Shown in pieces: positions 1-8,223 of a stretch of DNA of 64,000 nt; the first letter of the stretch is position 1, and every line of letters begins with the position of its first letter. The notes under the pieces are model-generated. The model worked only from the letters and a program-made list of their open reading frames with translations, was not told the DNA's origin and searched no databases. The DNA lies in assembly GCA_013289705.1 (NCBI GenBank), contig JABCZM010000007.1, positions 1 through 64,000 of the forward strand, read 5' to 3'. Both the position numbers and the translations under genes were made by a program. Source of the stretch: Candidatus Saccharimonadota bacterium (GTDB taxonomy: Bacteria; Patescibacteriota; Saccharimonadia; Saccharimonadales; UBA4665).

Positions 1-23
1 TCCTTTCGGCTTATACTACTCAT

Positions 24-64
24 GGCCATATTGTCTTCCTCCCAGAAAACAGTATGGCCTTTTT
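24..64 (+). terminator. Probable intrinsic terminator of a gene upstream of the window
   Basis: GGCCATA at 24-30 is an exact inverted copy of TATGGCC at 53-59 and is followed directly by a T-run at 60-64. The loop is long (22 bases). It most likely ends a plus-strand transcript that begins before the window. No gene for it is visible here. Confidence 0.55.
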
Positions 65-132
65 GGTAACCGTTATTTATGACTGACCGTAGTAGCTTTC
101 GGTAACTTTATTTTTGACGGATATCGGACCTC

Positions 133-274
133 TTGTGAATGACGGGCGCATCTGTTACAATAGTTGAGTAACATAATTAAGCAGGTCGGGACTAGAATCC
201 TCCTTGCGATCACCCGTGTAGGGCTCGCCGGGCACCCAGACTCAAGATAAAGGATAAGAAAAGGAGTACTCTTT
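133..274 (+). promoter_or_regulatory. rpsB promoter and about 105-base leader
   Basis: TTGTGA at 133-138 and TACAAT at 156-161 are spaced by 17 bases, a good vegetative promoter. The leader between the predicted start near 168 and the ATG at 275 is GC-rich and can form short hairpins. S2 synthesis is autoregulated through the rpsB leader in other bacteria, so a regulatory leader is plausible here, but I cannot match it to a known motif. AAAGGAG lies just upstream of the ATG. Confidence 0.6.
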
Positions 275-1042
275 ATGGCTACAGTTGATGTAGATATCAA
301 ACAATTACTAGAAGCAGGGGCGCATTTTGGTCACAAAACCGCTCGTTGGCACCCTAAAATGGCACCTTACTTGCATAGCAAGCGCGGTGGCACGCACATT
401 ATCGATCTGACAAAGACTGTCGAGGGTTTGGATGATGCTTTGGCATTTTTGGCTCAAACGGCGGCCGCTGGCAAGCAAATCTTGTTGGTTGGCACGAAGC
501 GTCAGGCTCAGGATATTATCAAAAAAGCTGCCATCGAAACCAATCAACCTTACGTCACTGAGCGTTGGTTGGGCGGTATGCTTACTAACAGTAACACCAT
601 CGGTGGTCGCATCAAGCACCTCAAAGACCTCGAAGAGCGTATGGGCAATGGCGAACTGGCCAACAAGTACAACAAGCTCGAAGTCCAGCGCTTCCAGGAA
701 GAAATCGAAGAATTAAACCGCCTGTACGGTGGCATTAAAGACATGAACAGTAAGCTTGGTGCCGTATTTGTTGTCGATGTTATCGATGACATCAACGCCG
801 TTCGTGAAGCTCGCAAACTCGGTGTGCCTATTGTGGCTATGGTCGACAGCAATGCTGATCCAACACTCGTCAATTACCCAATTCCTTGCAACGATGACGC
901 TATCAAGGCGATCCAGCTGATTGTTGATTACGTCCAAAAAGCCATCGAAATTGGCAAAGCTAAAGTTAAAACCGTTGAGGCTCCAGCAACCGCTGGCGCA
1001 GCCGATGACAAGCTAACCACAGCCGTAAAAGTAGGAGAATAA
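275..1042 (+). CDS. rpsB: 30S ribosomal protein S2
   Basis: This is a 255-residue uS2 family protein of the small ribosomal subunit. The opening KQLLEAGAHFGHKTARWHPKM, the central TERWLGGMLTN and the later GVPIVAMVDSNADP are family signatures. The length is normal. The start is set by an AAAGGAG Shine-Dalgarno before ATG. It is followed after 4 bases by tsf, the usual rpsB-tsf pairing, so the two are almost certainly cotranscribed. Confidence 0.97.
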   Translation: MATVDVDIKQLLEAGAHFGHKTARWHPKMAPYLHSKRGGTHIIDLTKTVEGLDDALAFLAQTAAAGKQILLVGTKRQAQDIIKKAAIETNQPYVTERWLGGMLTNSNTIGGRIKHLKDLEERMGNGELANKYNKLEVQRFQEEIEELNRLYGGIKDMNSKLGAVFVVDVIDDINAVREARKLGVPIVAMVDSNADPTLVNYPIPCNDDAIKAIQLIVDYVQKAIEIGKAKVKTVEAPATAGAADDKLTTAVKVGE

Positions 1043-1046
1043 TTAC

Positions 1047-1643
1047 ATGGCGATTGATATTGCAGAAATTAAGCGACTCAAAGACCTTACCGGTGTTGGT
1101 TTGACCGATGCCAAAAAGGCACTCGAAGAAGCCAATGGTGATTTTGATGCAGCCCTTGCTGCAATGCGCAAAAAAGGTATGACCAAGGCCGAAAAGCGTG
1201 GCGAAAAAGAAGCCCGCGAGGGCCAGATTGGCACCTATAACCACGACGGCCGCATTGGCGTGTTGGTTGAACTTAACTGCGAGACCGATTTCGTAGCCCG
1301 CGGTGAGACATTCGCCGCACTACTCAAGGACGTTGCAATGCACATTGCCGCTTCGTCACCAGTCTACGTAAGCACCGATGACATCCCCGAAGCCGACCGC
1401 GACGCTATCAAAGCTGAATTTGTTGAAAAAGCTACCGCCGAAGGCAAGCCAGCCGAAATGGCCGAAAAAATTGTCGAAGGCCAGCTCAAGAAGTATTTTG
1501 CTGAGCGTTGCTTGCTTGATCAGCCATTCATCAAGAATCCCGACATCACCGTTGGTGACCATGTAAAGCAGAACGCCGCATTGATGAACGAAAACGTCGT
1601 TGTGCGCCGCTTTAGCCGCATTGCACTTGGCGAAATCGCGTAA
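1047..1643 (+). CDS. tsf: Elongation factor Ts, short form
   Basis: This nucleotide exchange factor for EF-Tu has 198 residues. The N-terminal UBA-like part (LKDLTGVGLTDAKKALEEA) and the core TDFVAR motif near residue 80 are intact. Many EF-Ts proteins are near 280-300 residues; this one matches the short type known from Thermus, with a single core subdomain. AGGAG precedes the ATG, and rpsB lies 4 bases upstream in the same operon. Confidence 0.95.
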   Translation: MAIDIAEIKRLKDLTGVGLTDAKKALEEANGDFDAALAAMRKKGMTKAEKRGEKEAREGQIGTYNHDGRIGVLVELNCETDFVARGETFAALLKDVAMHIAASSPVYVSTDDIPEADRDAIKAEFVEKATAEGKPAEMAEKIVEGQLKKYFAERCLLDQPFIKNPDITVGDHVKQNAALMNENVVVRRFSRIALGEIA

Positions 1644-1670
1644 TGGACTATCGCTCTTAGTTTTTGAACC

Positions 1671-2612
1671 ATGACTAGCCAGCTTGTTGGACCGCAAACT
1701 CCAGAGCTTGATTTTGAGCAGCGCGTGGGGATGCTGGGCTTTAACGATGGTGATCGGGCATGGTTGAGTCAATTAACCGAAGAAAACATCTCTGTTACCT
1801 GGATGCAAATGGCCAACGATCTGGCACTGGCAGACAGTAGGGTCAATCCTTTTAAAAAGCATCTGGATCCTCAAGAGGACTGGGTGCGTTCGTACCTATA
1901 CGAAGGGCTGTTGGGCTTTTCCGATCCAGAATCACCAATGTATCGAGCGTACGGTGATTTTAGTGAGAGTCAGCAGTCGCTTGTGCCTATTGCTAGCTTT
2001 GCCAGGGTTATGAGGACGGTTCACGGTGAGGGTGTTGGCGTGCTCCAGGCGAGTATGACCTACCCTGACGTGTGGTCGTCGCTGCCCGCCGTGGTTCGTG
2101 AACGTATAGTCGACGTAAAAGATGTTATGGGCGAGGATGATGGGTTGGCGGCAATAGAAAGTTCGGCCAGAATATTATCCTACGCGCGCTGCGCCAAAAG
2201 ACTCGATCTATTTCTAAAGGCTGCCGGTACACGTGGTTGGCCTGAGGAATCGGCTCGTCGATTACTTCTTGATTGGCCACTAGTTGTGGTGAGTCAGTCC
2301 GAGGAGCGAATGGCACTCTATGCTCAATATTTTGCGCAATTTGGCAGTGGGGAGCATACAGCACCGCAGATTCGTGAGCTTTTGATGGTGCATCCCGATA
2401 GACATCTTGTAGCAATCCAGGCTGGTATTCCGCGCTACACCAGAGGCTATATTAGAAAGGCCACTCAGGGCATGACTATCGAGCAGTGCCGACAAACGGC
2501 AGTTGACATTATTGCCGACCCAAAGCGGAGTTACGGTCTTGGCACTGCAATTATTGACGCGCACCAACGATTTCACGCTAGCCCCAAGCGCCCGGCCCGA
2601 TTAATCGCCTAA
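1671..2612 (+). CDS. Unknown protein, 313 residues
   Basis: I do not recognise this gene. It lies 27 bases after tsf on the same strand, with ATG as start and no clear Shine-Dalgarno. The product looks soluble and largely helical, without a signal peptide or membrane segment. The C-terminal third contains leucine-rich repeats of helical appearance (RRLLLDWPLVVVSQSEERM, then IRELLMVHPDRHLVAI), loosely like tandem helical hairpins. The basic tail (SPKRPARLIA) could contact nucleic acid. Function is unknown; it may be specific to the lineage. Confidence 0.75.
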   Translation: MTSQLVGPQTPELDFEQRVGMLGFNDGDRAWLSQLTEENISVTWMQMANDLALADSRVNPFKKHLDPQEDWVRSYLYEGLLGFSDPESPMYRAYGDFSESQQSLVPIASFARVMRTVHGEGVGVLQASMTYPDVWSSLPAVVRERIVDVKDVMGEDDGLAAIESSARILSYARCAKRLDLFLKAAGTRGWPEESARRLLLDWPLVVVSQSEERMALYAQYFAQFGSGEHTAPQIRELLMVHPDRHLVAIQAGIPRYTRGYIRKATQGMTIEQCRQTAVDIIADPKRSYGLGTAIIDAHQRFHASPKRPARLIA

Positions 2613-2664
2613 AGGCATTACGGTTATACTGCATAATTCATGCCCGCACATCCGTATCCAACAG

Positions 2665-2694
2665 TTGCCGAACGGGGTGTGGTACGCCTATAAT
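2665..2694 (+). promoter_or_regulatory. Promoter of frr
   Basis: TTGCCG at 2665-2670 and TATAAT at 2689-2694 are separated by 18 bases. Transcription would start near 2701, leaving a leader of about 47 bases before frr, so frr is not leaderless. Confidence 0.65.
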
Positions 2695-2747
2695 AGAGGC
2701 CAGTAGAGACTATTATGACTTTGAAAAGACCCTGAAAGGCAATTAGT

Positions 2748-3311
2748 ATGAATCCAAACCAAATCCCCAGTGATGCAAGTACCAAATTTAGCGCTGCTGC
2801 AGAGCATTTTGAAGCCGATTTAAAGAAGTTACGAACGGGCCGAGCCAGCGCCGGTATGCTTGATGGTGTGATGGTGCAGGCTTATGGTGTACCGACACCG
2901 CTCAATCAAGTGGCAACTGTCACCGCACCAGAAGCCCAGTTAATTCAAATTTCACCGTTTGACCCTACAAACATCCAGGCGATTGCCAGCGCAATTCGTG
3001 ATAACCCTACTTTAGGACTCAATCCATCTGATGATGGACGGGTGGTGCGAGTACCAATTCCGGCATTAACCGAAGATCGCCGCCGCGAAATTAGTAAACA
3101 AGTTGGTCAGAAACAAGAAGACTGCATGGTTACGCTGCGCAACATTCGTCACGATGCTATGGACGCCATAAACGCTCAGAAAAAAGATAAATCCATTGGC
3201 GAAGATGATGCCAAGCGACTCGAAAAACAAGTTGATGACGCTATGAATAAGATTAAGCTGGAAATTGATGCTGCCGCCAAGGCAAAAGAACACGAAATCA
3301 TGTCATTATAG
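2748..3311 (+). CDS. frr: Ribosome recycling factor
   Basis: RRF splits post-termination ribosomes together with EF-G. The 187 residues match the usual length. The signatures LKKLRTGRASAGMLDGVMV, the IQISPFDP stretch and PALTEDRRREISKQV are clear. The ATG is preceded by a weak AAAGGCAA. Its own promoter lies about 55 bases upstream, and uppS follows after 17 bases. The frr-uppS order is common in bacteria. Confidence 0.96.
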   Translation: MNPNQIPSDASTKFSAAAEHFEADLKKLRTGRASAGMLDGVMVQAYGVPTPLNQVATVTAPEAQLIQISPFDPTNIQAIASAIRDNPTLGLNPSDDGRVVRVPIPALTEDRRREISKQVGQKQEDCMVTLRNIRHDAMDAINAQKKDKSIGEDDAKRLEKQVDDAMNKIKLEIDAAAKAKEHEIMSL

Positions 3312-3328
3312 GTGTATAATATACGGAC

Positions 3329-4042
3329 ATGTCTGAACCTTCGGAATCTGTTAGTAAATCTGTTGTCCCGCGTCATCTTGGATTGATCTTGGATGGTAAC
3401 CGTCGCTGGGCTCGCGAAAATGGCGTGCCAATCGCCGAAGGTCATCGCCAGGGCTTTTTGAATACCAAAAAACTTGGCCGCTCGTTGTTTGATCAAGGCA
3501 TCGAATACGTTTCGGCCTACGTATTTTCGACCGAAAACTGGCAGCGTTCGGCCGACGAGGTCAAACAGCTCATGAAACTGTTTATGTGGGTCGCCAAACA
3601 CGAGGCCAAAGAACTTCACAAGGACGGCATACGTCTGCGGGTGATTGGTTCGCGGCTACGCTTGGGTAAATCATTGGTTAAAGCCTTGCACGAAGCTGAA
3701 GAACTGACCAAAGATAATACTCGTGGCACACTGCTATTATGCCTTGATTACGGAGGTCAGCAAGAAGTTGTTGATGCCATCAAGGAACTTGCTGCAAATG
3801 GCGTTAATCCGGCGGATATTACGTCCGAACTTATCAGCGAGCATCTGTACGCACCAGATGTACCGCCAGTTGATTTGATTATCCGGACTTCGGGCGAGCA
3901 GCGTTTGAGTAACTTTATGCTGTGGCGTGCTGCCTATAGCGAGCTGATGTTTACGAAATCCTATTGGCCTGATTTTAGCGAAACCGAACTTCGCGGTATG
4001 CTCACAGAATATAGCACCCGAAAACGTCGCTTCGGCGCCTAG
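3329..4042 (+). CDS. uppS: Isoprenyl transferase (undecaprenyl diphosphate synthase type)
   Basis: This cis-prenyltransferase makes the lipid carrier for cell-wall precursors from isopentenyl and farnesyl diphosphate. It has 237 residues. The catalytic Asp is near residue 22 in LILDGNRRWA, and the C-terminal DLIIRTSGEQRLSNFMLWR is diagnostic. The usual bacterial DGNGRWA is DGNRRWA here, a form seen in eukaryotic, archaeal and actinobacterial relatives, so product chain length should not be assumed to be C55. TATAAT at 3315-3320 ends 8 bases before the ATG, so the message is probably leaderless. Confidence 0.93.
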   Translation: MSEPSESVSKSVVPRHLGLILDGNRRWARENGVPIAEGHRQGFLNTKKLGRSLFDQGIEYVSAYVFSTENWQRSADEVKQLMKLFMWVAKHEAKELHKDGIRLRVIGSRLRLGKSLVKALHEAEELTKDNTRGTLLLCLDYGGQQEVVDAIKELAANGVNPADITSELISEHLYAPDVPPVDLIIRTSGEQRLSNFMLWRAAYSELMFTKSYWPDFSETELRGMLTEYSTRKRRFGA

Positions 4043-4167
4043 CACCGTTCTGGACGGATTCTTTAAGCACAGCCCGGAAGTTACGCGGGCCTACGGTAGC
4101 ATTCTGCTTTCTGCCAGAGGGAACATTACATTTTATTCTCAGCGTAGAACAGGTATAATAAATGCTA

Positions 4168-5334
4168 ATGTCTCTGTTTCTTTTGATCTTGGGTGTCGTG
4201 TTGTTTATTGGCCTAGTAGTGGTACACGAATGGGGTCACTTTATCATGGCACGCCGCAACGGCGTGAAAGTCGAAGAGTTTGGTATTTTCTTTCCACCAC
4301 GGCTGTATTCGCACAAAACCAAGGGTGGTTGGCTGTTTACGATTAACCTTTTGCCGCTCGGTGGATTCGTAAAATTAAAGGGTGAACATGATAGTGACAC
4401 AGCCAAAGGCTCGTTCGGTGCGGCCAGCTTAGCAGCAAAGAGCAAAATTATGGCGGCTGGTGTGGTGATGAACTTCGTCGTTGCCATAGTTTTACTGATG
4501 ATTGTTGCTCTGATTGGCATGCCGCAGTTGGTGCCCAATCAGTTTACGGTGAAGAGTGATACTAAAGTGGTCAGAAGTGAAGTAATCACAACCTATGTTG
4601 ATCCTGGCTCGCCGGCATCTAGGGCAGGGCTCAAGTCGACTGATGTTATCTCGTCAATAAGCGCGCCAGGCCAAAAAACAGCTCTCATCGGCACGCCCGA
4701 TCAGCTGAAGGTTGCCACCAAACATTTTGCTGGTCAAAAAGTCGCGGTTAATTATTCGCGTGGTGGCGTTCAGCATACTGGTACCACGACGTTACTAAGC
4801 AATAAGGTCGTAGAAGCCAGCCAAAAAACGGATAATCCCAAAGGCCAGCTTGGCGTTGTGCCAGCGCCGTACAGTTTGCAGCGTTCAACGTGGTCGGCGC
4901 CAGTCGTGGCCATCGGTCTGACTGGGCAGTTTGCAGTGCTGACGTTCCAAGGTGTTGGCCACGCACTGGCTGGTTTGGGTAGTATTATTGCTGGCAGTAT
5001 TACCGGTAACACTGGTGCTCGACAGCATGGCCAGGCTGCGGCTTCTGCAGTGAGTGGGCCAGTCGGTACCTATGCCATTTTGCAATTGGGCAGCTTGCTT
5101 GGGTATCAGTTTATCTTGATGTTAATTGCCATTATCTCGTTGTCGCTAGCGGTGATGAACATCTTACCAATTCCTGCGCTCGATGGCGGTCGATTGTGGC
5201 TGACGCTCATCACACGCGGCATTAGAAAGCCGTTGACGGCAAAGCTTGAAGAACGAGTCAATGCTACTGGTTTTGCATTACTACTAGTGCTCATCATTGC
5301 AATTACCGTTGTTGACGTAAGGCGATTCTTCTAA
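4168..5334 (+). CDS. rseP: RIP site-2 metalloprotease, RseP-like
   Basis: This is a polytopic intramembrane zinc protease. HEWGH near residues 20-24 lies in the first membrane segment, a PDZ-like region follows in the middle, and the second motif MNILPIPALDGG lies near the C-terminus. It is about 388 residues. An ATG at 4162 is only 2 bases after a TATAAT box (4154-4159). The second ATG at 4168 is 8 bases from the box, which fits leaderless initiation, so I prefer it. A CPBP protease gene follows. Substrates are unknown. Confidence 0.9.
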   Translation: MSLFLLILGVVLFIGLVVVHEWGHFIMARRNGVKVEEFGIFFPPRLYSHKTKGGWLFTINLLPLGGFVKLKGEHDSDTAKGSFGAASLAAKSKIMAAGVVMNFVVAIVLLMIVALIGMPQLVPNQFTVKSDTKVVRSEVITTYVDPGSPASRAGLKSTDVISSISAPGQKTALIGTPDQLKVATKHFAGQKVAVNYSRGGVQHTGTTTLLSNKVVEASQKTDNPKGQLGVVPAPYSLQRSTWSAPVVAIGLTGQFAVLTFQGVGHALAGLGSIIAGSITGNTGARQHGQAAASAVSGPVGTYAILQLGSLLGYQFILMLIAIISLSLAVMNILPIPALDGGRLWLTLITRGIRKPLTAKLEERVNATGFALLLVLIIAITVVDVRRFF

Positions 5335-5363
5335 ATGGCAGAAGTCTCTAATTACAGGTATGT

Positions 5364-6158
5364 ATGAAACAGCAAACGACAGATCTTTCTAAGATCGAAA
5401 TTGCCGCAAAAAAGAAATCGGGGATTCCATGGAGCCCATGGCTAGCAGTGGTATTTGTGGTAGTAGTTTATTACTTGTCGCAGATTTTGGCCGGTCTGGT
5501 GGTCTCGATTTATCCGGCACTGCAACACTGGTCGCGAAGCCAGGCTAATAGTTGGTTGCAGCAGTCCATCTGGGCGCAGTTTATTTATATAGTCCTGGCC
5601 GAAGGCCTCACACTCGGTGCGATCTATGCATTTTTACGTAGTTGCAAGGTCAGTCTGCGGACAATTGGACTGATAAAACCGCACTGGAAAGATCCTGTCA
5701 GGGGGCTGCTGATGCTACCACTATACTTTGTGACGTATCTGATTGCAGTGGAGCTCGTACATGTGTTGATTCCGGCTATCAATGTTAGTCAGTCACAAGA
5801 CATCGGTTTTACGAATGTGTACGGCTTCGGTAGTCTGTTCGTAACGTTCATTAGCCTGGTTATCTTGCCGCCGATAACAGAGGAAATCATGGTGCGTGGC
5901 TTCTTATACACGAGTCTTAAAAAAGGCTTGCCACAGATTGGTGCCGCTTTGGTTACCAGTGTTATCTTCGCCAGCGCACACTTGCAGGCAGGCAGCGGTA
6001 ACCCACTCCTATGGATCGCCGCCGTCGACACCTTCATCTTGTCGCTGTTTCTAATCTACTTGCGCGAAAAAACCGGCGGCCTTTACGCCTCCATGACCCT
6101 CCATGCTCTCAAAAACTTCATCGCCTTCGCCAGCTTATTCATTTTCCACTGGAAGTAG
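5364..6158 (+). CDS. CPBP-family intramembrane metalloprotease
   Basis: This is a 264-residue membrane protein of the CPBP/Abi (type II CAAX protease-like) family. The EExxxR motif (E173, E174, R178 in TEEIMVRGF), FxxxH (FASAH, H206) and a late HALKNF are the expected active-site elements, set in several hydrophobic segments. It lies 30 bases after rseP on the same strand, so two intramembrane proteases may be coexpressed. Substrate and role are not predictable; relatives take part in peptide maturation or immunity. Confidence 0.9.
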   Translation: MKQQTTDLSKIEIAAKKKSGIPWSPWLAVVFVVVVYYLSQILAGLVVSIYPALQHWSRSQANSWLQQSIWAQFIYIVLAEGLTLGAIYAFLRSCKVSLRTIGLIKPHWKDPVRGLLMLPLYFVTYLIAVELVHVLIPAINVSQSQDIGFTNVYGFGSLFVTFISLVILPPITEEIMVRGFLYTSLKKGLPQIGAALVTSVIFASAHLQAGSGNPLLWIAAVDTFILSLFLIYLREKTGGLYASMTLHALKNFIAFASLFIFHWK

Positions 6159-6293
6159 TTTTCTAGATTACCAAAATTAACAGATGTAAAGGCGATACCC
6201 TAGGTACTAGGCATTATGGCAGAGGTAATCTCCAAGTCATGTCATTAACATTTTATCTGATATTTTGCCAATTTGTAGTATAATATAAAGTAT

Positions 6294-7115
6294 ATGAGTG
6301 GATTGATTTATCCAGGAATGGAAGTGCTTGGTGATCGCCAGACGGCGGAAGCGTGTAGCGAGGCCTTTATACGTGCCCAGGATTTCAGGCAATTTCCATT
6401 GCAAGCCGAAGAAGGCAATCCTGATTACCCGCCTGAACCTTCCTATATTGGTGCGCTGGCGATCGCGTATCTTGATGACGACGGTAACGTTGGGCGCAAG
6501 TTTGCAATGTTTCCAAGAAGCGAGCCGGGCTCTGATCCTGAGGCTATTGGCGAATGGTTCAAGCGAGACTACGGCTCGTTGATAGGAGCATTACACGGCA
6601 TGCGTACGAATATCGAGGCGGGTGTTAGCCAGCCAGTTGCTCAGGCGGGGCTGCAGGAATATGCACAGGCGGCTATACAGCAATCACGTAAAGTTGGTTT
6701 ACGAACGGTTGCAGCTTTTAGTTTATATACCGCCGTAGAGGCACCCCATAAACATTACTCAATGATGCTTATTTCTCGTGCCGCTGCGACCGAGATACCT
6801 CTTATGCAGCGAGAGGAAATCATCGATGTGCGTAATCTTGTTGGTGCCTCAACTTTTGACGCGGCAATTGCCGAAGACTCAACGGAGGAATCCATCAAAA
6901 AGCTCATGCAGAATCATGCCGATACTGAAATCTTTGCGTTTTTTGCGGCCGCACTGCTATTACCTGATGTTGCCAAGATTGATGCTATGACTGCGCAACT
7001 CGCGGCATATTATGCGGCACGGCCGCATTCTAAAACACCGGATACACCAACTACTACGGTTGATCAGACATTACGTCGTCGTGCCGAAAAAGATCGTCGT
7101 CGAAAGCGACGCTAA
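6294..7115 (+). CDS. Unknown protein, 273 residues
   Basis: I do not recognise this gene. The product appears soluble and alpha-rich, with a very basic C-terminal tail (TLRRRAEKDRRRKRR) after a Thr/Pro-rich linker. The tail could bind RNA or ribosomes. TATAAT at 6279-6284 ends 9 bases before the ATG and there is no Shine-Dalgarno, so the gene is probably a leaderless single-gene transcript. It converges with the ProB-like gene, only 13 bases apart. Confidence 0.75.
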   Translation: MSGLIYPGMEVLGDRQTAEACSEAFIRAQDFRQFPLQAEEGNPDYPPEPSYIGALAIAYLDDDGNVGRKFAMFPRSEPGSDPEAIGEWFKRDYGSLIGALHGMRTNIEAGVSQPVAQAGLQEYAQAAIQQSRKVGLRTVAAFSLYTAVEAPHKHYSMMLISRAAATEIPLMQREEIIDVRNLVGASTFDAAIAEDSTEESIKKLMQNHADTEIFAFFAAALLLPDVAKIDAMTAQLAAYYAARPHSKTPDTPTTTVDQTLRRRAEKDRRRKRR

Positions 7116-7128
7116 ATCGCCACGGTTC

Positions 7129-7842
7129 TTACACGAACCTAGTTCCAGCCAAGCCAGCCATGGTAAGTGCAACGATGTTCTCAGTCCTACCGTGGGCAAT
7201 CACTAGCTCCACACCATACTCCTGGCAAACCTCGCCCACATCCAATTTTGTGATTGCACCGCCGGTGGTACCTGCATCGTGGGTATCCACAACTAAGTGT
7301 CTGTACGCGGCGACGTCTTCAATAACCGAAACAACCGAGCTTGCATCGTTCACATCCGCTAGTATGCCACCGACATTACTAAACATTCTGGCCTGAATGC
7401 CTTCGTCGAACAGTCCCGATGTCGCCGCCTGTTTTGCTAAAGCGCCCAGTGAGTAGTCGTTATTTTGATATTTGCTATCCGTGCCAAGCAGGGCATGGTT
7501 GCCGTTCACAATCGCTACGCCACCACTGGTGGCGAAGTCTAAAATATGATCTAATCCACCGGCCACGTCCATTTCTGCTTCCGTGACCAAAAATGCCTGT
7601 GTATCACGGTCGATCGCTGCTTGCCAGGTATCGATAACCCGCGATGCTGCTTGTGCGCCAAGCCTATTTCGAGCAAATGCCGTGATCACAATCGCACCCC
7701 AACCTTGTGCTGTTAGCTTGTTTATCTGTCTACCGTGCGAATCAATGCAGGCGGTGTCAATTTCGTACCTGCCGGTTGTTGTTTCATGGGCAATTAAACT
7801 CGAACTATATTTTCCAATAAATAACTTATTAACTTCTTTCAT
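7129..7842 (-). CDS. proB: Diverged glutamate 5-kinase-like (ProB family) amino-acid kinase
   Basis: The colinear match to ProB is good. LFIGKYSSSLI replaces LVVKLGTS, GAIVITAFA replaces IVIVTSGA, AIVNGNHALLGTDSKYQNND replaces the NEND/GDND region, and TGGAITKLDVGEVC replaces TGGMSTKLQAAD. There is no C-terminal PUA domain (237 residues). Several substrate-site residues differ, so activity on glutamate is uncertain. GTG at 7845 and ATG at 7842 are adjacent; I use the ATG, 9 bases after AAGGAA. A proline-codon attenuator lies upstream, which supports a role in proline metabolism. No proA or proC is in the window. Confidence 0.75.
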   Translation of the reverse strand: MKEVNKLFIGKYSSSLIAHETTTGRYEIDTACIDSHGRQINKLTAQGWGAIVITAFARNRLGAQAASRVIDTWQAAIDRDTQAFLVTEAEMDVAGGLDHILDFATSGGVAIVNGNHALLGTDSKYQNNDYSLGALAKQAATSGLFDEGIQARMFSNVGGILADVNDASSVVSVIEDVAAYRHLVVDTHDAGTTGGAITKLDVGEVCQEYGVELVIAHGRTENIVALTMAGLAGTRFV

Positions 7843-7882
7843 CACGAATGTTCCTTACAAGCGCAGACAAGGAGTCGGGCAT

Positions 7883-7904
7883 AAAAATACCCCTTGGCCG
7901 GGGT
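7883..7904 (-). terminator. Attenuator terminator in the proB-like leader
   Basis: On the minus strand ACCCC (7904-7900) and GGGGT (7893-7889) form a stem with loop GGCCAA, followed after one A by five T (7887-7883). It sits 40 bases before the start codon inside the leader, so it would stop transcription before the gene. The stem is short but GC-rich. Confidence 0.65.
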
Positions 7905-7955
7905 GTCTGTGCTTGTTTGTACTAGTTTGTTGAAAGATATATCAAAACACCCGGC
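7897..7955 (-). promoter_or_regulatory. Antiterminator of the proB-like leader
   Basis: GCCGGGTGT (7955-7947) can pair with ACACCCCGGC (7906-7897) with one bulged C. This uses the 5' arm of the terminator at 7904-7900, so the two folds exclude each other. The 5' arm begins right after the leader stop codon. A third element, GCTGC (7970-7966) with GCAGC (7958-7954), would sequester the 5' arm, giving a 1:2, 2:3, 3:4 layout as in classical attenuators. Confidence 0.6.
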
Positions 7956-7957
7956 TG

Positions 7958-8014
7958 CTACATGGGCAGCGGACGGGGTAATACAGATGCGGTGTATTGA
8001 TAGTGGTAATTCAT
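7958..8014 (-). CDS. Proline-rich leader peptide, 18 residues, of the proB-like gene
   Basis: The minus strand encodes MNYHYQYTASVLPRPLPM followed by TAG. Three Pro codons fall at positions 13, 15 and 17, just before the stop. The ATG is 9 bases after the -10 box, so it is at or next to the 5' end of the RNA. There is no Shine-Dalgarno. The stop codon touches the 5' arm of the antiterminator. The peptide itself probably has no function beyond ribosome position. Confidence 0.7.
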   Translation of the reverse strand: MNYHYQYTASVLPRPLPM

Positions 8015-8023
8015 ATCGTGGTA

Positions 8024-8052
8024 ACTATAGCGCACAGCAAATTATTTGTCAA
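8024..8052 (-). promoter_or_regulatory. Promoter of the proB-like attenuated transcript
   Basis: TTGACA (8052-8047) and TATAGT (8029-8024) with 17-base spacing are close to consensus, one of the best promoters in the window. It is divergent from the proS promoter; 46 AT-rich bases separate the two -35 boxes. Confidence 0.85.
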
Positions 8053-8098
8053 ATAAGACAAAATAGTATTTAAAATAATATCTATGCTTTTGCAAATA

Positions 8099-8127
8099 TT
8101 GCGCAATGGTTCTGCTTGTGTCATACT
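8099..8127 (+). promoter_or_regulatory. Promoter of the proS attenuated transcript
   Basis: TTGCGC at 8099-8104 and CATACT at 8122-8127 are spaced by 17 bases. The predicted transcript start falls at or just before the ATG of the leader peptide at 8138. Confidence 0.65.
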
Positions 8128-8137
8128 CATCGCTGTC

Positions 8138-8194
8138 ATGATACGCAAAGCTACATTTGCCGCATACCTCCCGCAGCCACCCATTGGGGTATAG
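8138..8194 (+). CDS. Proline-rich leader peptide, 18 residues, of proS
   Basis: The sequence encodes MIRKATFAAYLPQPPIGV followed by TAG. Three Pro codons (8171, 8177, 8180) lie close to the end. The ATG is 10 bases after the -10 box with no Shine-Dalgarno. The last two codons and the stop are inside the 5' arm of the antiterminator (8186-8199). Length, stop codon and geometry match the two other leaders at 7958 and 10483. Confidence 0.7.
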   Translation: MIRKATFAAYLPQPPIGV

Positions 8195-8223
8195 TTTTCT
8201 ATTCTTTTGAAAATGTATGCCTC
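8186..8223 (+). promoter_or_regulatory. Antiterminator of the proS leader
   Basis: GGGGTATA (8186-8193) pairs with TATGCCTC (8216-8223) with two G-U pairs, and TTTTC (8195-8199) pairs with GAAAA (8209-8213), closing a 9-base loop. The 3' arm takes bases 8220-8223, the first half of the terminator stem. ATACC (8164-8168) with GGTAT (8188-8192) is the alternative 1:2 hairpin that would release the terminator. Confidence 0.6.

Noticed and set aside
4081-4141. Hairpin GCCCG/CGGGC after uppS as a terminator
   Set aside because: No T-run follows and the loop is irregular.
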